Shown: positions 19,303-28,671, counted from the stretch's first letter. The stretch: 64,000 nucleotides of DNA from Yoonia tamlensis (GCF_900115105.1 NZ_FOYP01000001.1:257472-321471); one strand, 5' to 3'. The notes: generated by a model not told the origin, from the sequence alone. Program-made: numbers and translations.

Positions 19303-19377
19303 CCAATTTCTTGAAAAGAAATTGGTCCCAAATCCTGTTAAGGATTTGGATGCAGACTATCGTTGATAGTCTGCATC
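19303..19377. repeat. Three tandem perfect hairpins
   Basis: Three different palindromes stand end to end. First: arms CCAATTTCTT/AAGAAATTGG, loop GAA (19303-19325). Second: arms CCAAATCCT/AGGATTTGG, loop GTTA (19328-19349). Third: arms GATGCAGACTATC/GATAGTCTGCATC, loop GTT (19349-19377). None is followed by a T run. The second and third share base 19349. They sit between the hydrolase stop and fnrL. Function unknown; mRNA 3'-end protection or a protein-binding repeat are possibilities. Confidence 0.85.
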
Positions 19378-19456
19378 ACGGCCTGCCCATTTAACGATGG
19401 AGTTCCTTGACCATTTGGGCGATAATTGCAGGCAATTGCCGCTAGGGTCTGCGCAC

Positions 19457-20176
19457 ATGAATTTATCTGTTCCATCAATCAAGTCCTGCGATGACTGTCC
19501 GATCCGCTACAATGCGGTCTGTTCAAAGTGCGAACCCGACGAGATGAAGGATCTTGAGGCAATCAAGTATTATCGGTCTTTTGCCGCGGGCCAGCCGATT
19601 TTCTTTGCGGGCGACCCATTGGAATTTGTCGGATCTATTGTATCGGGGGTTTCCAGTCTGACCCGCACTATGCCCGACGGGCGCGTGCAGATGGTCGGGC
19701 TTTTGCTGCCCGGAGATTTTATGGGCCGCCCCAACCGCGAAACGATCGAATGTGACGTTGTTGCCGAAACCGATGTGATGCTTTGTTGTTTTCGCCGTCG
19801 CCCCTTCGAGCGATTGATTAATGACACACCCCATGTCGGCCAGCGCCTGTTGGAAATGACATTGGATGAACTGGACGCAGCCCGCGAATGGATGCTGGTA
19901 CTTGGCCGCAAGACCGCGCGCGAAAAGATTGCGTCGCTGCTTTATATGATCGCCACCCGCATGGCAAAACTGTCCAAAAACACTGGGGCGGCGACGACAT
20001 TCACGCTTCCGATCACGCGCGAGACAATGGCGAATTATCTGGGGCTCACGATTGAGACCGTAAGCCGCCAAATGTCGGCCCTGAAACGTGATGGGTTGAT
20101 TGCCTTTAGCGACCGCCGCGATATTGCTGTACCAGATGTTGAGTCCCTAAAGGCCGAAACGGGTGAATACGCCTAG
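19457..20176 (+). CDS. fnrL: Crp/Fnr-family oxygen-sensing regulator FnrL
   Basis: 239 residues from ATG 19457; the reading frame extends 20 codons further upstream without an FNR-like sequence. The N-terminus has the cluster-binding cysteines C11, C14, C22 and C25 with a further Cys at about 99 in the cyclic-nucleotide-like sensor domain, the FNR pattern for a [4Fe-4S] centre. A Crp-type helix-turn-helix follows (GLTIETVSRQMSALKRDG) with the E-x2-SR residues that read TTGAT half sites. Apo-protein is inactive in air; at low oxygen it activates genes such as ccoNOQP. Two FNR boxes lie in this window, before ccoN and before ccoG. Its 3' end meets a convergent gene one base away. Confidence 0.93.
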   Translation: MNLSVPSIKSCDDCPIRYNAVCSKCEPDEMKDLEAIKYYRSFAAGQPIFFAGDPLEFVGSIVSGVSSLTRTMPDGRVQMVGLLLPGDFMGRPNRETIECDVVAETDVMLCCFRRRPFERLINDTPHVGQRLLEMTLDELDAAREWMLVLGRKTAREKIASLLYMIATRMAKLSKNTGAATTFTLPITRETMANYLGLTIETVSRQMSALKRDGLIAFSDRRDIAVPDVESLKAETGEYA

Positions 20177-20177
20177 G

Positions 20178-20891
20178 TCAGGCAATCCTATCGCGGACCA
20201 CGTCGCGCCACATCGCGTCCAGCCTGTCTATTTCGGCTGGGTCAAAGCGGTTTTCTTCCTGCCAGTATTTGCCCGACGGCACATAATAGCCAAGCTTGCG
20301 TTCCTCGCTTAGTGCAGAATCTATTGCTGTTTTGTCCAATATCGGGGGCGATAGTTGCGGCAGATCGGCTGGCGTGTATCGCGGAAAGACCAGTCGGCTT
20401 TCTTGCTCAGACAGGTTGATGGCGGCGCATCCAGCCAGTGCAGCAATTGCCATAAAGCGCGCTGACTTAGCCTCGAGTGATCGCAGCGTCACGTCCGACC
20501 GCAACGGATCTGCGGTCCCCGTGCCGTAAAAATGTGTCTGGTCGGTCTTGGAATAGACCATGTCACAGCCGAAAAACGCGATGACCCGCGGCCTGAGCGC
20601 CGCCAACGTCCAGTAGGCCGCCGTAAATGCCATCGTCCCGCCTGCATAAACAAAGCCCCCGAAGTCATTTTGCAAAGGGACATAATCAGCCGAGGTCACG
20701 ATAAGCTGGTTGCTGTTTATTTCGGATGGGCACCGATCCGGCCCAAAATCATCCGGATGTATGAGGTAATCCCAATCGCGACGGACCTGCCATGCGTTGT
20801 TAATTGCGACGATTTTGTCGAAGGGTGACCGTGGCCATTGGCGACACGCCATCACAGCCGGTGCGCTTCCCAATATCAGTACAATGCTCAA
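20178..20891 (-). CDS. Uncharacterised protein with Rossmann-like N-terminus
   Basis: 237 residues, start TTG at 20891 with AAAAGGG about 7 bases upstream. I do not recognise a characterised family with certainty. It opens MSIVLILGSAPAVMA, a glycine/serine loop after a beta strand, followed by FDKIVAINNAW and a YLIHPDDF segment. This pattern recalls DUF115/MptE-like and sialyltransferase-like Rossmann proteins that handle nucleotide-activated substrates. Later segments include VIAFFGCDMVY and THFYGTGTADPL. No signal peptide or membrane helix is apparent. It is convergent with fnrL and separated from it by a single base. A surface-glycan role is only a guess. Confidence 0.7.
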   Translation of the reverse strand: MSIVLILGSAPAVMACRQWPRSPFDKIVAINNAWQVRRDWDYLIHPDDFGPDRCPSEINSNQLIVTSADYVPLQNDFGGFVYAGGTMAFTAAYWTLAALRPRVIAFFGCDMVYSKTDQTHFYGTGTADPLRSDVTLRSLEAKSARFMAIAALAGCAAINLSEQESRLVFPRYTPADLPQLSPPILDKTAIDSALSEERKLGYYVPSGKYWQEENRFDPAEIDRLDAMWRDVVRDRIA

Positions 20892-21050
20892 GACAAACCC
20901 TTTTCACGATGGTTTTCGCATTGTTTAGAGCGGCGCAGTCACCCGAAGTCTAGCTAAAAGGGGTGCCCTGATCATCATGGGATTGGAGGGGGGCATTACT
21001 TGCGATCCTCCCAAAACGCAGCAACGCCCACCCTACATATGTCGCGGATA

Positions 21051-21884
21051 TCAGCGCGACATCAAGATCGGCCGGTCAGCCAGTTCCAACAGGCTGCGTG
21101 TAGCACCGCCCAGGACGGCTTCGCGCAGGCGCGAATGCCCATAGGCTCCGGTTACGATCATCTGCGCGCCAACCTCCCGAGCATGGCGCAGCAGTATCTC
21201 GCCGACATGTGGCTCTGTTTTTGCGAGAACGTCAACCTGAGTCTTTGCCCCGTGGCGCATTAAATACTGCGCCATCGCCCCGCCGGGGTCGGATCTGTCC
21301 GCTGCATGCATGGGCGGATCAATAATGCAGATATCGGTAAGGTCCGATTTTTCCAACAACGGTAATGCCGCGCGCGCTGCGGCCATTGCTTCGCCGCCGT
21401 CATTCCAGCCCATCAGGATACGCCCACCGCGTTCAGGTGCCTTACAGCCTTTGGGAATCATCAAAACGGGGCGCTCTGCCGCGAAAAGACAGGCTTCGAC
21501 GACTGTGGCGGTCTCGGGGTTGTCCTGATAGGGGCGCGGCAGCACCACGAGGTCGGAAAACCGCAACGAACGGCCCAGATATCCGGTCAGCGCAGGACCC
21601 TGAACGGTGGCCGCTTTGGAAGACCAGCGAATGATCTCGCCTTTCATCCGGTCTTCAATCCATGTTTCAAGCGCATCGCGCGCGGCCATCGCATCGCGGG
21701 TTTGCTCGGCAACCAGAATCGCCTCGGCACCAAGGTAGTAATTGTTGGTTTCCGTATGGCTGATTGTGGTGATGTAGATGTCCAGATGCGCGTCCATATC
21801 CGACGCGAGCGCGATGGCGGCTGTCAAAGCGTCTTGCGCGTCGTCTTGACGGGTTAGAACAGTCGCAATGATTTTGTAATCCAT
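21051..21884 (-). CDS. Universal stress protein, tandem UspA domains
   Basis: 277-residue cytoplasmic protein made of two UspA-like halves (about 1-140 and 150-277). The C-terminal half has the nucleotide-binding G-x2-G-x9-G-(S/T) type motif, GAYGHSRLREAVLGGATRS; the N-terminal half is degenerate. A usp gene beside fnrL and ccoNOQP is a recurrent arrangement in Rhodobacterales. The FNR box at 21980 lies in the gap shared with ccoN, so oxygen control of this gene is possible. The biochemical role of such proteins is poorly defined. Confidence 0.9.
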   Translation of the reverse strand: MDYKIIATVLTRQDDAQDALTAAIALASDMDAHLDIYITTISHTETNNYYLGAEAILVAEQTRDAMAARDALETWIEDRMKGEIIRWSSKAATVQGPALTGYLGRSLRFSDLVVLPRPYQDNPETATVVEACLFAAERPVLMIPKGCKAPERGGRILMGWNDGGEAMAAARAALPLLEKSDLTDICIIDPPMHAADRSDPGGAMAQYLMRHGAKTQVDVLAKTEPHVGEILLRHAREVGAQMIVTGAYGHSRLREAVLGGATRSLLELADRPILMSR

Positions 21885-21979
21885 TGGCGGGTCATTCCCT
21901 TTAGCGTTTCAATTGCGGGCAGCCGTTCGCGCAAAACTGCCGTTAACGCCCAGTATTCCCCAACCAACAGCCCTGCGTG

Positions 21980-21993
21980 TTGATCCATGTCAA
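21980..21993. promoter_or_regulatory. FNR box upstream of ccoN
   Basis: TTGATCCATGTCAA matches the TTGAT-N4-ATCAA consensus with one mismatch in the second half. It lies about 86 bases before the ccoN ATG; an FNR-type activator at -41.5 would place transcription start near 22028. fnrL is encoded 1.8 kb upstream. The site also lies before the divergent usp gene. Confidence 0.75.
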
Positions 21994-22078
21994 AGACGCG
22001 ACGCAAATCAGAACGCATTAGGGAAATGTAAGAAGATGCCGTGCCGGTTCGGGTGCGGCAAACGAAGGGGATTCTCTG

Positions 22079-23677
22079 ATGGGGAACTATGTTAAGCTGG
22101 TCGTGCTGGGGATTATCACCCTGCTTGCGGCTATCGCGGCCAACTGGGGGCGTGACATCGCCTATGTGGTGCATGCGGTTATTATTATGCTGGTTGCGGG
22201 CTATTTGTTTTTGCGCACGTTGCGCCAGACCGATGAGCCGGTAAAAGCATTCGCAACCGATGGCTATATGGATGATGTTGTCCGCGCGGGCGTGATTGCA
22301 ACGACGTTTTGGGGCGTTGTCGGATTTCTTGTCGGGGTTGTCATTGCGTTTCAGCTGGCGTTCCCTGCGCTGAATTTCGAATTCCTTCAACCGTTCGGCA
22401 ATTTTGGCCGGCTGCGCCCACTGCACACGAGTGCGGTGATTTTTGCTTTTGGCGGTAACGCGCTGATCATGTCGTCTTTCTATATCGTGCAGCGCACCTG
22501 CGGGGCACGGTTGTGGGGCGGAAACCTGTCGTGGTTCGTGTTTTGGGGATACAACCTGTTTATTGTGCTTGCCGCGACAGGTTACCTTCTTGGGTCGACA
22601 CAGTCGAAAGAATACGCGGAACCTGAATGGTACGTCGATATCTGGCTGACAATCGTCTGGCTTGCCTATCTTGCCGTCTATCTGGGTACGATTTTCAACC
22701 GCAAAGAAAAGCACATCTATGTCGCGAACTGGTTCTTGCTGTCTTTCATCATTACCGTGGCGATGCTTCACCTTGTGAACAACATCTCGATCCCTGTCAG
22801 CATCTGGGGCAGCAAATCTGTGCAGCTGTTCAGCGGTGTTCAAGACGCCATGACCCAGTGGTGGTACGGCCATAACGCGGTTGGCTTCTTCTTGACTGCG
22901 GGTTTCCTTGGCATGATGTATTATTTCGTGCCCAAGCAGGCGGGTCGTCCGGTTTTCTCTTATAAACTGTCGATCATCCACTTCTGGGCGCTGATCTTTC
23001 TCTATATCTGGGCGGGTCCGCACCACCTGCACTATACCGCGTTGCCTGACTGGGCATCGACGCTGGGCATGGTGTTCTCGATCATTCTCTGGATGCCTTC
23101 TTGGGGCGGGATGATTAACGGCCTGATGACCCTGCAAGGGGCATGGGACAAGCTGCGCACCGATCCGATTATCCGGATGATGGTCATCAGCCTTGCGTTC
23201 TACGGCATGTCCACATTCGAGGGTCCGATGATGTCGATCCGTGCGGTCAACAGCCTGTCACACTATACCGACTGGACCATTGGTCACGTGCATTCCGGTG
23301 CGCTGGGCTGGAACGGGATGATCACATTCTCGGCCTTGTATTTCCTCGCGCCACGTCTTTGGGGCAAGGCAAGCATGTATTCCATGTCCGCGATCAACTG
23401 GCACTTCTGGTTGGCCACAATCGGCATCATTCTTTATGCCGCATCCATGTGGGTCACCGGTATCATGGAAGGCCTGATGTGGCGTGAAGTCGACGCCAAC
23501 GGGTTCCTTGTGAACAGCTTTGCCGACACCGTTTCTGCCAAATTCCCGATGCTTGTTGTCCGTGGACTGGGTGGTGTCTTGTACTTGGTTGGTGCGCTGA
23601 TCATGGCGTGGAACATCTTTATGACCATCAAGGGTGGCGAACGCCAAAAAGCCCTTGTCGGCGTCCCATCAGTATAA
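22079..23677 (+). CDS. ccoN: cbb3-type cytochrome c oxidase subunit I
   Basis: Catalytic heme-copper subunit that reduces oxygen to water with high affinity in the inner membrane. The 532-residue protein has about 12 or more membrane segments. Expected histidine ligand regions are present, for example [40 protein letters not shown] and [12 protein letters not shown]. The start has AAGGGG upstream. First gene of ccoNOQP, 12 bases before ccoO, downstream of an FNR box. No frameshifts. Confidence 0.97.
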   Translation: MGNYVKLVVLGIITLLAAIAANWGRDIAYVVHAVIIMLVAGYLFLRTLRQTDEPVKAFATDGYMDDVVRAGVIATTFWGVVGFLVGVVIAFQLAFPALNFEFLQPFGNFGRLRPLHTSAVIFAFGGNALIMSSFYIVQRTCGARLWGGNLSWFVFWGYNLFIVLAATGYLLGSTQSKEYAEPEWYVDIWLTIVWLAYLAVYLGTIFNRKEKHIYVANWFLLSFIITVAMLHLVNNISIPVSIWGSKSVQLFSGVQDAMTQWWYGHNAVGFFLTAGFLGMMYYFVPKQAGRPVFSYKLSIIHFWALIFLYIWAGPHHLHYTALPDWASTLGMVFSIILWMPSWGGMINGLMTLQGAWDKLRTDPIIRMMVISLAFYGMSTFEGPMMSIRAVNSLSHYTDWTIGHVHSGALGWNGMITFSALYFLAPRLWGKASMYSMSAINWHFWLATIGIILYAASMWVTGIMEGLMWREVDANGFLVNSFADTVSAKFPMLVVRGLGGVLYLVGALIMAWNIFMTIKGGERQKALVGVPSV

Positions 23678-23689
23678 GGATCAGGAAAC

Positions 23690-24439
23690 ATGTCTGATAC
23701 ACAAGAAAACAAAGGCTTCCTGGCCAAACACGGCATCCTAGAGCGGAGTCCAACCCTTCTCCTTGTAAGCTCGCTCTTGGTTGTTACCGTCGGGGGTATC
23801 GTCGAAATCGCACCGCTGTTCTATCTTGAGAACACGATCGAAGAGGTCGAAGGGGTGCGCCCTTATTCGCCTCTCGAACTGGCAGGGCGCGACATTTATA
23901 TCCGCGAAGGCTGTTATGTCTGTCACAGCCAGATGATCCGCCCGATGCGCGACGAAGTCGAACGCTATGGCCATTATTCGCTGGCGGCGGAATCCATGTA
24001 TGACCACCCGCACCAGTGGGGGTCAAAACGGACGGGGCCTGATCTGGCCCGTGTCGGCGGCAAATATTCGGACGCTTGGCACGTGGATCACATGATTGAT
24101 CCGCAATCCGTGGTGCCTGAATCCATTATGCCGGGTTACGGCTATCTGATGGATGTCATGGTCAACGCGGAATATGCGGCGGATGTTGTGGCAACGCACC
24201 GGATCGTTGGTGTGCCTTACACTGAAGATATGATCGCGGCCGCTGCATCCGATGTTCTGGCGCAGATCGACCCTGACAGCGATTCCTATGATGACCTGCT
24301 GGAGCGCTATCCCGGTGCACAAATCCGCAACTTTGATGGCGCGCCTGGCGTGTCTGAAATGGATGCGCTTGTGGCCTATCTGCAAATGCTGGGGACAACG
24401 GTTGATTTCTCGACCTTTACCCCTGACGCAAGCCGCTAA
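23690..24439 (+). CDS. ccoO: cbb3-type cytochrome c oxidase subunit II (monoheme)
   Basis: 249-residue membrane-anchored cytochrome c. One membrane segment spans about residues 21-43, followed by the heme c site C75-YV-C78-H79. A distal Met is likely in the SIMPGYGYL segment. It passes electrons from CcoP to CcoN. AAGGATCAGGAAAC precedes the ATG; ccoQ follows 12 bases later. Confidence 0.96.
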   Translation: MSDTQENKGFLAKHGILERSPTLLLVSSLLVVTVGGIVEIAPLFYLENTIEEVEGVRPYSPLELAGRDIYIREGCYVCHSQMIRPMRDEVERYGHYSLAAESMYDHPHQWGSKRTGPDLARVGGKYSDAWHVDHMIDPQSVVPESIMPGYGYLMDVMVNAEYAADVVATHRIVGVPYTEDMIAAAASDVLAQIDPDSDSYDDLLERYPGAQIRNFDGAPGVSEMDALVAYLQMLGTTVDFSTFTPDASR

Positions 24440-24451
24440 GGAGACTTGAAC

Positions 24452-24667
24452 ATGGATACCTATTCTATCCTGCGTGAAATCGCCGATAGCTGGGTTTTGT
24501 TGGCGATGACCCTGTTTTTCCTTGGGGTTATCGCTTGGGCCTTTCGCCCCGGCAGCAAATCGGTGCACGCCGAGACCGCCAACATCCCGTTTCGCAACGA
24601 AGTTAAGCCCGGCAGCGTGGAAGCGCCCGCCAGCACAGACGCTAGTATCAAGGAGCTGCAATCATGA
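24452..24667 (+). CDS. ccoQ: cbb3-type oxidase subunit CcoQ
   Basis: 71-residue single-span membrane protein: MDTYSILREIADSWVLLAMT, then the hydrophobic run to FRPGSKS. The ATG at 24452 is preferred over an in-frame TTG at 24446 because AAGGAG lies 8 bases before it. CcoQ stabilises the cbb3 complex. It overlaps ccoP by 4 bases (ATGA). Confidence 0.93.
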   Translation: MDTYSILREIADSWVLLAMTLFFLGVIAWAFRPGSKSVHAETANIPFRNEVKPGSVEAPASTDASIKELQS

Positions 24668-25533
24668 GCAGCGAAAATAAAGACATCGACGACGTCACAG
24701 GCACTGACACAACAGGCCATGAATGGGACGGGATCAAGGAACTGAATAACCCGCTGCCGCGCTGGTGGCTCTATTCGCTGTACCTGACAATCATCTGGGG
24801 GATCAGCTATACGATTGCCTATCCGGCTTGGCCGATGATTTCAGGCGCGACAACAGGGGTTCTGGGCTATTCCACACGCGCCGAAGTGGCCGCAGATATC
24901 GCGCATTTCGAGGAAGCAAACGCCGAGATTTCCGCGCAGCTTGCCGCCGCGGATCTGAACACGCTGTCAGAAAACGAAGAGCTGATGCGCTTTGCGACAT
25001 CCGCAGGCGCAGCCGTGTTCCGCACCAATTGTTCGACCTGTCACGGGTCGGGTGCTGCGGGTGCCAAAGGCTATCCGAACCTTTTGGATGATGATTGGCT
25101 TTGGGGCGGTGACTTTGAAAACATCAGCTACACGGTCCGTCACGGCATCCGCAACGAAGAAGACTGGGATGCGCGCTATTCTGAAATGACTGCGTATGAT
25201 GAAATCCTGACGAATGATGAAATCGACGCAGTTGTGCAGCACGTGCGCGCCATTTCCAGCCAAGAGCATGACGCGACATTGGCCGCAGCCGGTGCAGAAG
25301 TGTTTTACGACAACTGCGCGGCCTGCCACGCAGATGACGGCACCGGCAGCCGCGATATGGGTGCGCCGAACCTGACTGATGCCATCTGGCTGTTTGGCGG
25401 GGACGTTGCCGCCTTGGAAGAAACCGTGCGCTATGCCCGCTTTGGTGTGATGCCAAGCTGGGGCACACGTCTGACCGAAGCCGAAATTCAGGCGGTCACA
25501 GCCTATGTCCACCAGTTGGGCGGCGGCGAATAG
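24664..25533 (+). CDS. ccoP: cbb3-type oxidase diheme subunit III
   Basis: 289-residue diheme cytochrome c that accepts electrons from soluble cytochrome c. It has one N-terminal membrane segment (about residues 33-58) and two heme c sites, C123-ST-C126-H127 and C218-AA-C221-H222, each followed by a Met-containing domain. A strong terminator follows 54 bases after the stop, ending the ccoNOQP operon. ccoGHIS, usually next in this group, is not here but at 39.4-43.6 kb on the other strand. Confidence 0.96.
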   Translation: MSSENKDIDDVTGTDTTGHEWDGIKELNNPLPRWWLYSLYLTIIWGISYTIAYPAWPMISGATTGVLGYSTRAEVAADIAHFEEANAEISAQLAAADLNTLSENEELMRFATSAGAAVFRTNCSTCHGSGAAGAKGYPNLLDDDWLWGGDFENISYTVRHGIRNEEDWDARYSEMTAYDEILTNDEIDAVVQHVRAISSQEHDATLAAAGAEVFYDNCAACHADDGTGSRDMGAPNLTDAIWLFGGDVAALEETVRYARFGVMPSWGTRLTEAEIQAVTAYVHQLGGGE

Positions 25534-25586
25534 GGATCACAAGGCCCGTACCTTCTGTTCGCGCAATGGTACGCACCCAGTGAAGG

Positions 25587-25618
25587 AAAGGGCACCTACG
25601 CAAGTAGGTGCCCTTTTT
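25587..25618 (+). terminator. Intrinsic terminator of ccoNOQP
   Basis: 10-bp perfect stem GGGCACCTAC/GTAGGTGCCC with a GCAA tetraloop, flanked by AAA and followed by TTTTT. It lies between ccoP and a convergent gene, and would also fold on the minus strand. Confidence 0.9.
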
Positions 25619-25642
25619 CGTTGTGCGCGATTTCGGGTGCGG

Positions 25643-26785
25643 CTACTTTCCAGCGCAGTGTTGCACATGATCAACCGCCCCGAACAATGGTTTTCGGTTG
25701 GCTTGGTGCCGCTGCACCAGCTTTTTCATATGTTTGCCCTTTGTCGGGATGAACCGCGCAGGGGAGGGCTGGAAACCGTCTGCGCAAATCTCGGGGAATA
25801 GCGTTTGAATTTCCGCTCGGCTTGCGGGGGATACCGCCTTTAGCGCCGCAGGTCCGGTAAACAGGCTTTCTGTCGGGGTGCCATTGGACCAGATGATTTC
25901 GTGCCGATCAAACAGGATGTGCCAGTATTCCACCCCGTCGGGGTTGTCGTGCTGCACGGTGATCCCGTCGAGCGGCAAGAGCTTGTTTGCGGGAACCAGT
26001 ACTTCCTCGCGGCCGAACATCCGCATTGCTATGACCGAAGAAACCAGCACCCGATGCTGCGGTGAAACGACCAGATCTTGTTGTGGGTATCCTGCGCCCA
26101 ATGCATCCGCGCGGATCAAGATTGGTTTGAGGTTCGGATTTTCGTCAAGCTGGCTGCGGGTAACGTGGCGCGAACCGATCCACCGGATTGGGGCATAACC
26201 GCGATCATAGGTCAGCACCTGATCGGCGGGTTGCAATTTTCCAACCGTAACCGGCCCTTGCGCGGTTGCAATATTGGTGCCCGCCGCAAAGCAAATGATG
26301 TCGCTGATTTCACCGCTGGCATTTGTCGGACCGGTGATTACCTGATCAATCACGATGGTATTGTTGCCGCTATCATTCCAAGCGGCGTCAATTGCGGCGG
26401 TGTTGACCGATAGCCCGTTGGTCAGCGTCAGCAGTTCGAGCGACCCGCCATTCGCCTTTATGCCATACAGCGCGATTGTCCCGTCGGGGTTAATCACCAA
26501 GCGGACAACCGGATCGGTGTTGGTGCCCGAAAGCTGCCAGATCTGCGGCGTGTTGATCCCGTATTGGTCGCCATCCGCAAAAGCGACGGTTTGTCCCGAC
26601 GTGGACGCTGTCTGGAACTGAAGCTCGTTCGGCGCGCCGGCGGGGCCGCCGACAAAAAGGTCAACACCGTTGATCTGCACGCTGAGACTATTGTCGAGAA
26701 GCGCAAAATCAATGGTCAGCCCGCCATTGGGTGTCGTATCGGTGAATGTGGTTGAATTGCCGTTAGCGATACTGAATGTGGGCAT
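25643..26785 (-). CDS. Hint-domain protein of unknown function
   Basis: 380 residues. Residues 1-160 are rich in beta-strand-type T/N/G/D sequence with no match I recognise. A Hint_2 domain begins at C165 (CFAAGTNIATAQGPVTVGKL, the nucleophile-type position of Hedgehog/intein folds) and runs to about 330, including SPQHRVLV and a YWHILFDRHEIIWSNG stretch. Hint_2 proteins are common in Rhodobacterales, often at the end of secreted RTX-like proteins. No classical signal peptide is seen, so type I secretion is possible but no transporter genes are adjacent. Convergent with ccoNOQP. Self-cleavage is possible but not shown. Confidence 0.8.
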   Translation of the reverse strand: MPTFSIANGNSTTFTDTTPNGGLTIDFALLDNSLSVQINGVDLFVGGPAGAPNELQFQTASTSGQTVAFADGDQYGINTPQIWQLSGTNTDPVVRLVINPDGTIALYGIKANGGSLELLTLTNGLSVNTAAIDAAWNDSGNNTIVIDQVITGPTNASGEISDIICFAAGTNIATAQGPVTVGKLQPADQVLTYDRGYAPIRWIGSRHVTRSQLDENPNLKPILIRADALGAGYPQQDLVVSPQHRVLVSSVIAMRMFGREEVLVPANKLLPLDGITVQHDNPDGVEYWHILFDRHEIIWSNGTPTESLFTGPAALKAVSPASRAEIQTLFPEICADGFQPSPARFIPTKGKHMKKLVQRHQANRKPLFGAVDHVQHCAGK

Positions 26786-27007
26786 AAATCTGCTACTTTA
26801 AATTTCTTTATCCATCGGACGGGCATATTGCGCGCCAGCACTTGCCTGATGCACAGTGCAATAGCGGACATCGCTGTACACAGCAAACCTGTACTTTAGG
26901 CAGGTCGTTGGCACGCATAGGCCATTACCGCCGTTAAAACCGCAGGGACAAAAAAGCAGAATTGCGCCAAGATTTCGTTAATGCCGGAAAACCGGCGTCA
27001 GTTGCGG
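26786..27007. other. Gap of 222 bases without a recognised gene
   Basis: Between the Hint-domain gene and the Lrp-type gene. The only structure seen is a small hairpin GCCGG-AAAA-CCGGC at 26983-26996, just downstream of the Lrp-type gene on the minus strand and lacking a T run. The remainder presumably holds the promoter of the Hint-domain gene. Confidence 0.4.
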
Positions 27008-27508
27008 CTAGGCTTTTTGCGCAAGCCGCGCTTCGAGCACGTCAAACGGCACACCGGGTTCGTCTTTGGCGCCGCGTATTACCAGCGATGTCTTGACGGA
27101 TGCAACGTTATCGGCGCTGGTCAGTTCTTCGGTCAGGAACCGCTGAAAGCTGCGCAGATCAGGGGCCACACATTTGAGAATAAAATCGACTTCGCCATTC
27201 AGCATGTGGCATTCGCGGACCAGCGGCCAGCCGGCGCAGCGTTTTTCAAAGGCGCTGAGGTCAACTTCGGCTTGGCTGACGAGGCCAACCATCGCAAAAA
27301 CCTGTACTTCGAAACCCAGTTCGCGCGCGTTCACATCCGCATGATAGCCGTGAATGAACCCTTGTTCTTCCAGCGTGCGCACACGGCGCAAGCAAGGCGG
27401 GGCCGAAATTCCGACACGTTTGGCGAGTTCAACATTGGTCATACGTCCGTCGGCCTGTAATTCAGCCAGAATCATACGGTCGATTTCATCAAGTTTCGTG
27501 CCCGGCAT
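27008..27508 (-). CDS. Lrp/AsnC-family transcriptional regulator
   Basis: 166 residues from ATG 27508, which has AAAGGA upstream; an in-frame ATG at 27586 would add 26 residues without family similarity. The N-terminal winged helix reads LDEIDRMILAELQADGRMTN, then GISAPPCLRRVRTLEEQGFI. A C-terminal RAM/AsnC ligand-binding domain follows (about 75-155). It is divergent from trxB, a pairing often seen in Rhodobacterales. The ligand is unknown, probably an amino acid. Confidence 0.9.
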   Translation of the reverse strand: MPGTKLDEIDRMILAELQADGRMTNVELAKRVGISAPPCLRRVRTLEEQGFIHGYHADVNARELGFEVQVFAMVGLVSQAEVDLSAFEKRCAGWPLVRECHMLNGEVDFILKCVAPDLRSFQRFLTEELTSADNVASVKTSLVIRGAKDEPGVPFDVLEARLAQKA

Positions 27509-27675
27509 CGGGGATCCTTTGTGTTTTTTCCAAATACTACGCAACTGCGCGGGTGGGCGCAATATTATTTCAAACATTGGTAACAATTGTCATGTGCATG
27601 TTTGCTATGCGCGGTCTTTCATCCGCGCTGCCGCGCCGCTATATCAAGACGGATTGAAAAACAAAGAGGCCACCC

Positions 27676-28617
27676 ATGTCTGCGACACGCCACACCAAAG
27701 TTCTGATTATCGGCTCTGGCCCGTCGGGCTATACCGCCGGCGTCTATGCCGCGCGCGCCATGCTGGAACCAATCCTTGTGCAAGGCATCGAGCCGGGTGG
27801 TCAGTTGACCACAACCACCGAGGTTGAAAACTGGCCCGGTGACACCGAAGTGCAAGGCCCCGATCTTATGCTGCGCCAAGAGGCGCACGCCCGCGCGATG
27901 GGCTGCGAGATTATCGGCGACATCATCACCGAACTTGACCTGCAAAACCGTCCCTTTACTGCGCAATCCGACAGCGGCACGGTCTATACGGCTGACGCGG
28001 TAATTTTGTGTACGGGTGCGCGCGCGAAATGGCTGGGCCTGCCCTCCGAGGAAAAGTTCAAGGGGTTTGGCGTCAGCGCCTGTGCGACCTGCGACGGGTT
28101 CTTTTATCGCGGTCAGGAAATCGTGGTGGTCGGTGGCGGCAATACCGCCGTCGAAGAAGCGCTGTTCTTGACCAATTTTGCGTCCAAGGTAACGCTTGTG
28201 CATCGCCGCGACGAATTGCGCGCGGAAAAGATCTTGCAAGACCGGCTGCACAAGAACCCCAAGATCGAAACGCTCTGGTTCCACGAGATTGAAGAAATCT
28301 ATGGCACCGATGCGCCGCTTGGTGTCGAAGGCATCAAGGTCAAACACACGAAAACCGGCGAAATTACCGATATTCCGGCCAAAGGCGTGTTTATCGCGAT
28401 TGGCCATGCGCCCGCGTCCGAATTGGTCAAAGACCAGTTGGAATTGCATAGCGGCGGCTATGTCGCCGTTGAACCGGGCAGTACCCGCACGGCGATTCCC
28501 GGCGTCTTTGCCGCAGGTGATCTGACGGATCATATCTACCGGCAGGCGGTGACCTCTGCGGGGATGGGCTGTATGGCTGCTTTGGACGCTGAACGGTTTA
28601 TCGCGGAACAAGAATAA
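27676..28617 (+). CDS. trxB: Thioredoxin reductase
   Basis: NADPH-dependent flavoprotein that reduces thioredoxin. 313 residues: N-terminal FAD motif IIGSGPSGYTAG (11-22), redox-active disulfide C136-AT-C139, NADPH motif VVGGGNTAVEEAL after it, and the C-terminal GVFAAGDLTD FAD motif. RBS AAAGAGG lies before the ATG. Monocistronic, with a terminator immediately downstream. Confidence 0.96.
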   Translation: MSATRHTKVLIIGSGPSGYTAGVYAARAMLEPILVQGIEPGGQLTTTTEVENWPGDTEVQGPDLMLRQEAHARAMGCEIIGDIITELDLQNRPFTAQSDSGTVYTADAVILCTGARAKWLGLPSEEKFKGFGVSACATCDGFFYRGQEIVVVGGGNTAVEEALFLTNFASKVTLVHRRDELRAEKILQDRLHKNPKIETLWFHEIEEIYGTDAPLGVEGIKVKHTKTGEITDIPAKGVFIAIGHAPASELVKDQLELHSGGYVAVEPGSTRTAIPGVFAAGDLTDHIYRQAVTSAGMGCMAALDAERFIAEQE

Positions 28618-28639
28618 CATTGCGCCAATGATTGTTTCA

Positions 28640-28671
28640 GGCCGGGCAATACGCGCCCGGCCTTTTATTTT
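28640..28671 (+). terminator. Intrinsic terminator of trxB
   Basis: GGCCGGGC (28640-28647) and GCCCGGCC (28655-28662) form an 8-bp GC stem with a 7-base loop, followed by TTTTATTTT. It lies 22 bases after the trxB stop. The next 170 bases before sat show nothing further. Confidence 0.9.

Noticed and set aside
21854..23137. Open frame of 427 codons on the minus strand
   Set aside because: Lies opposite ccoN, which has all oxidase motifs; the translation is His/Arg/Gln-rich and resembles no protein.
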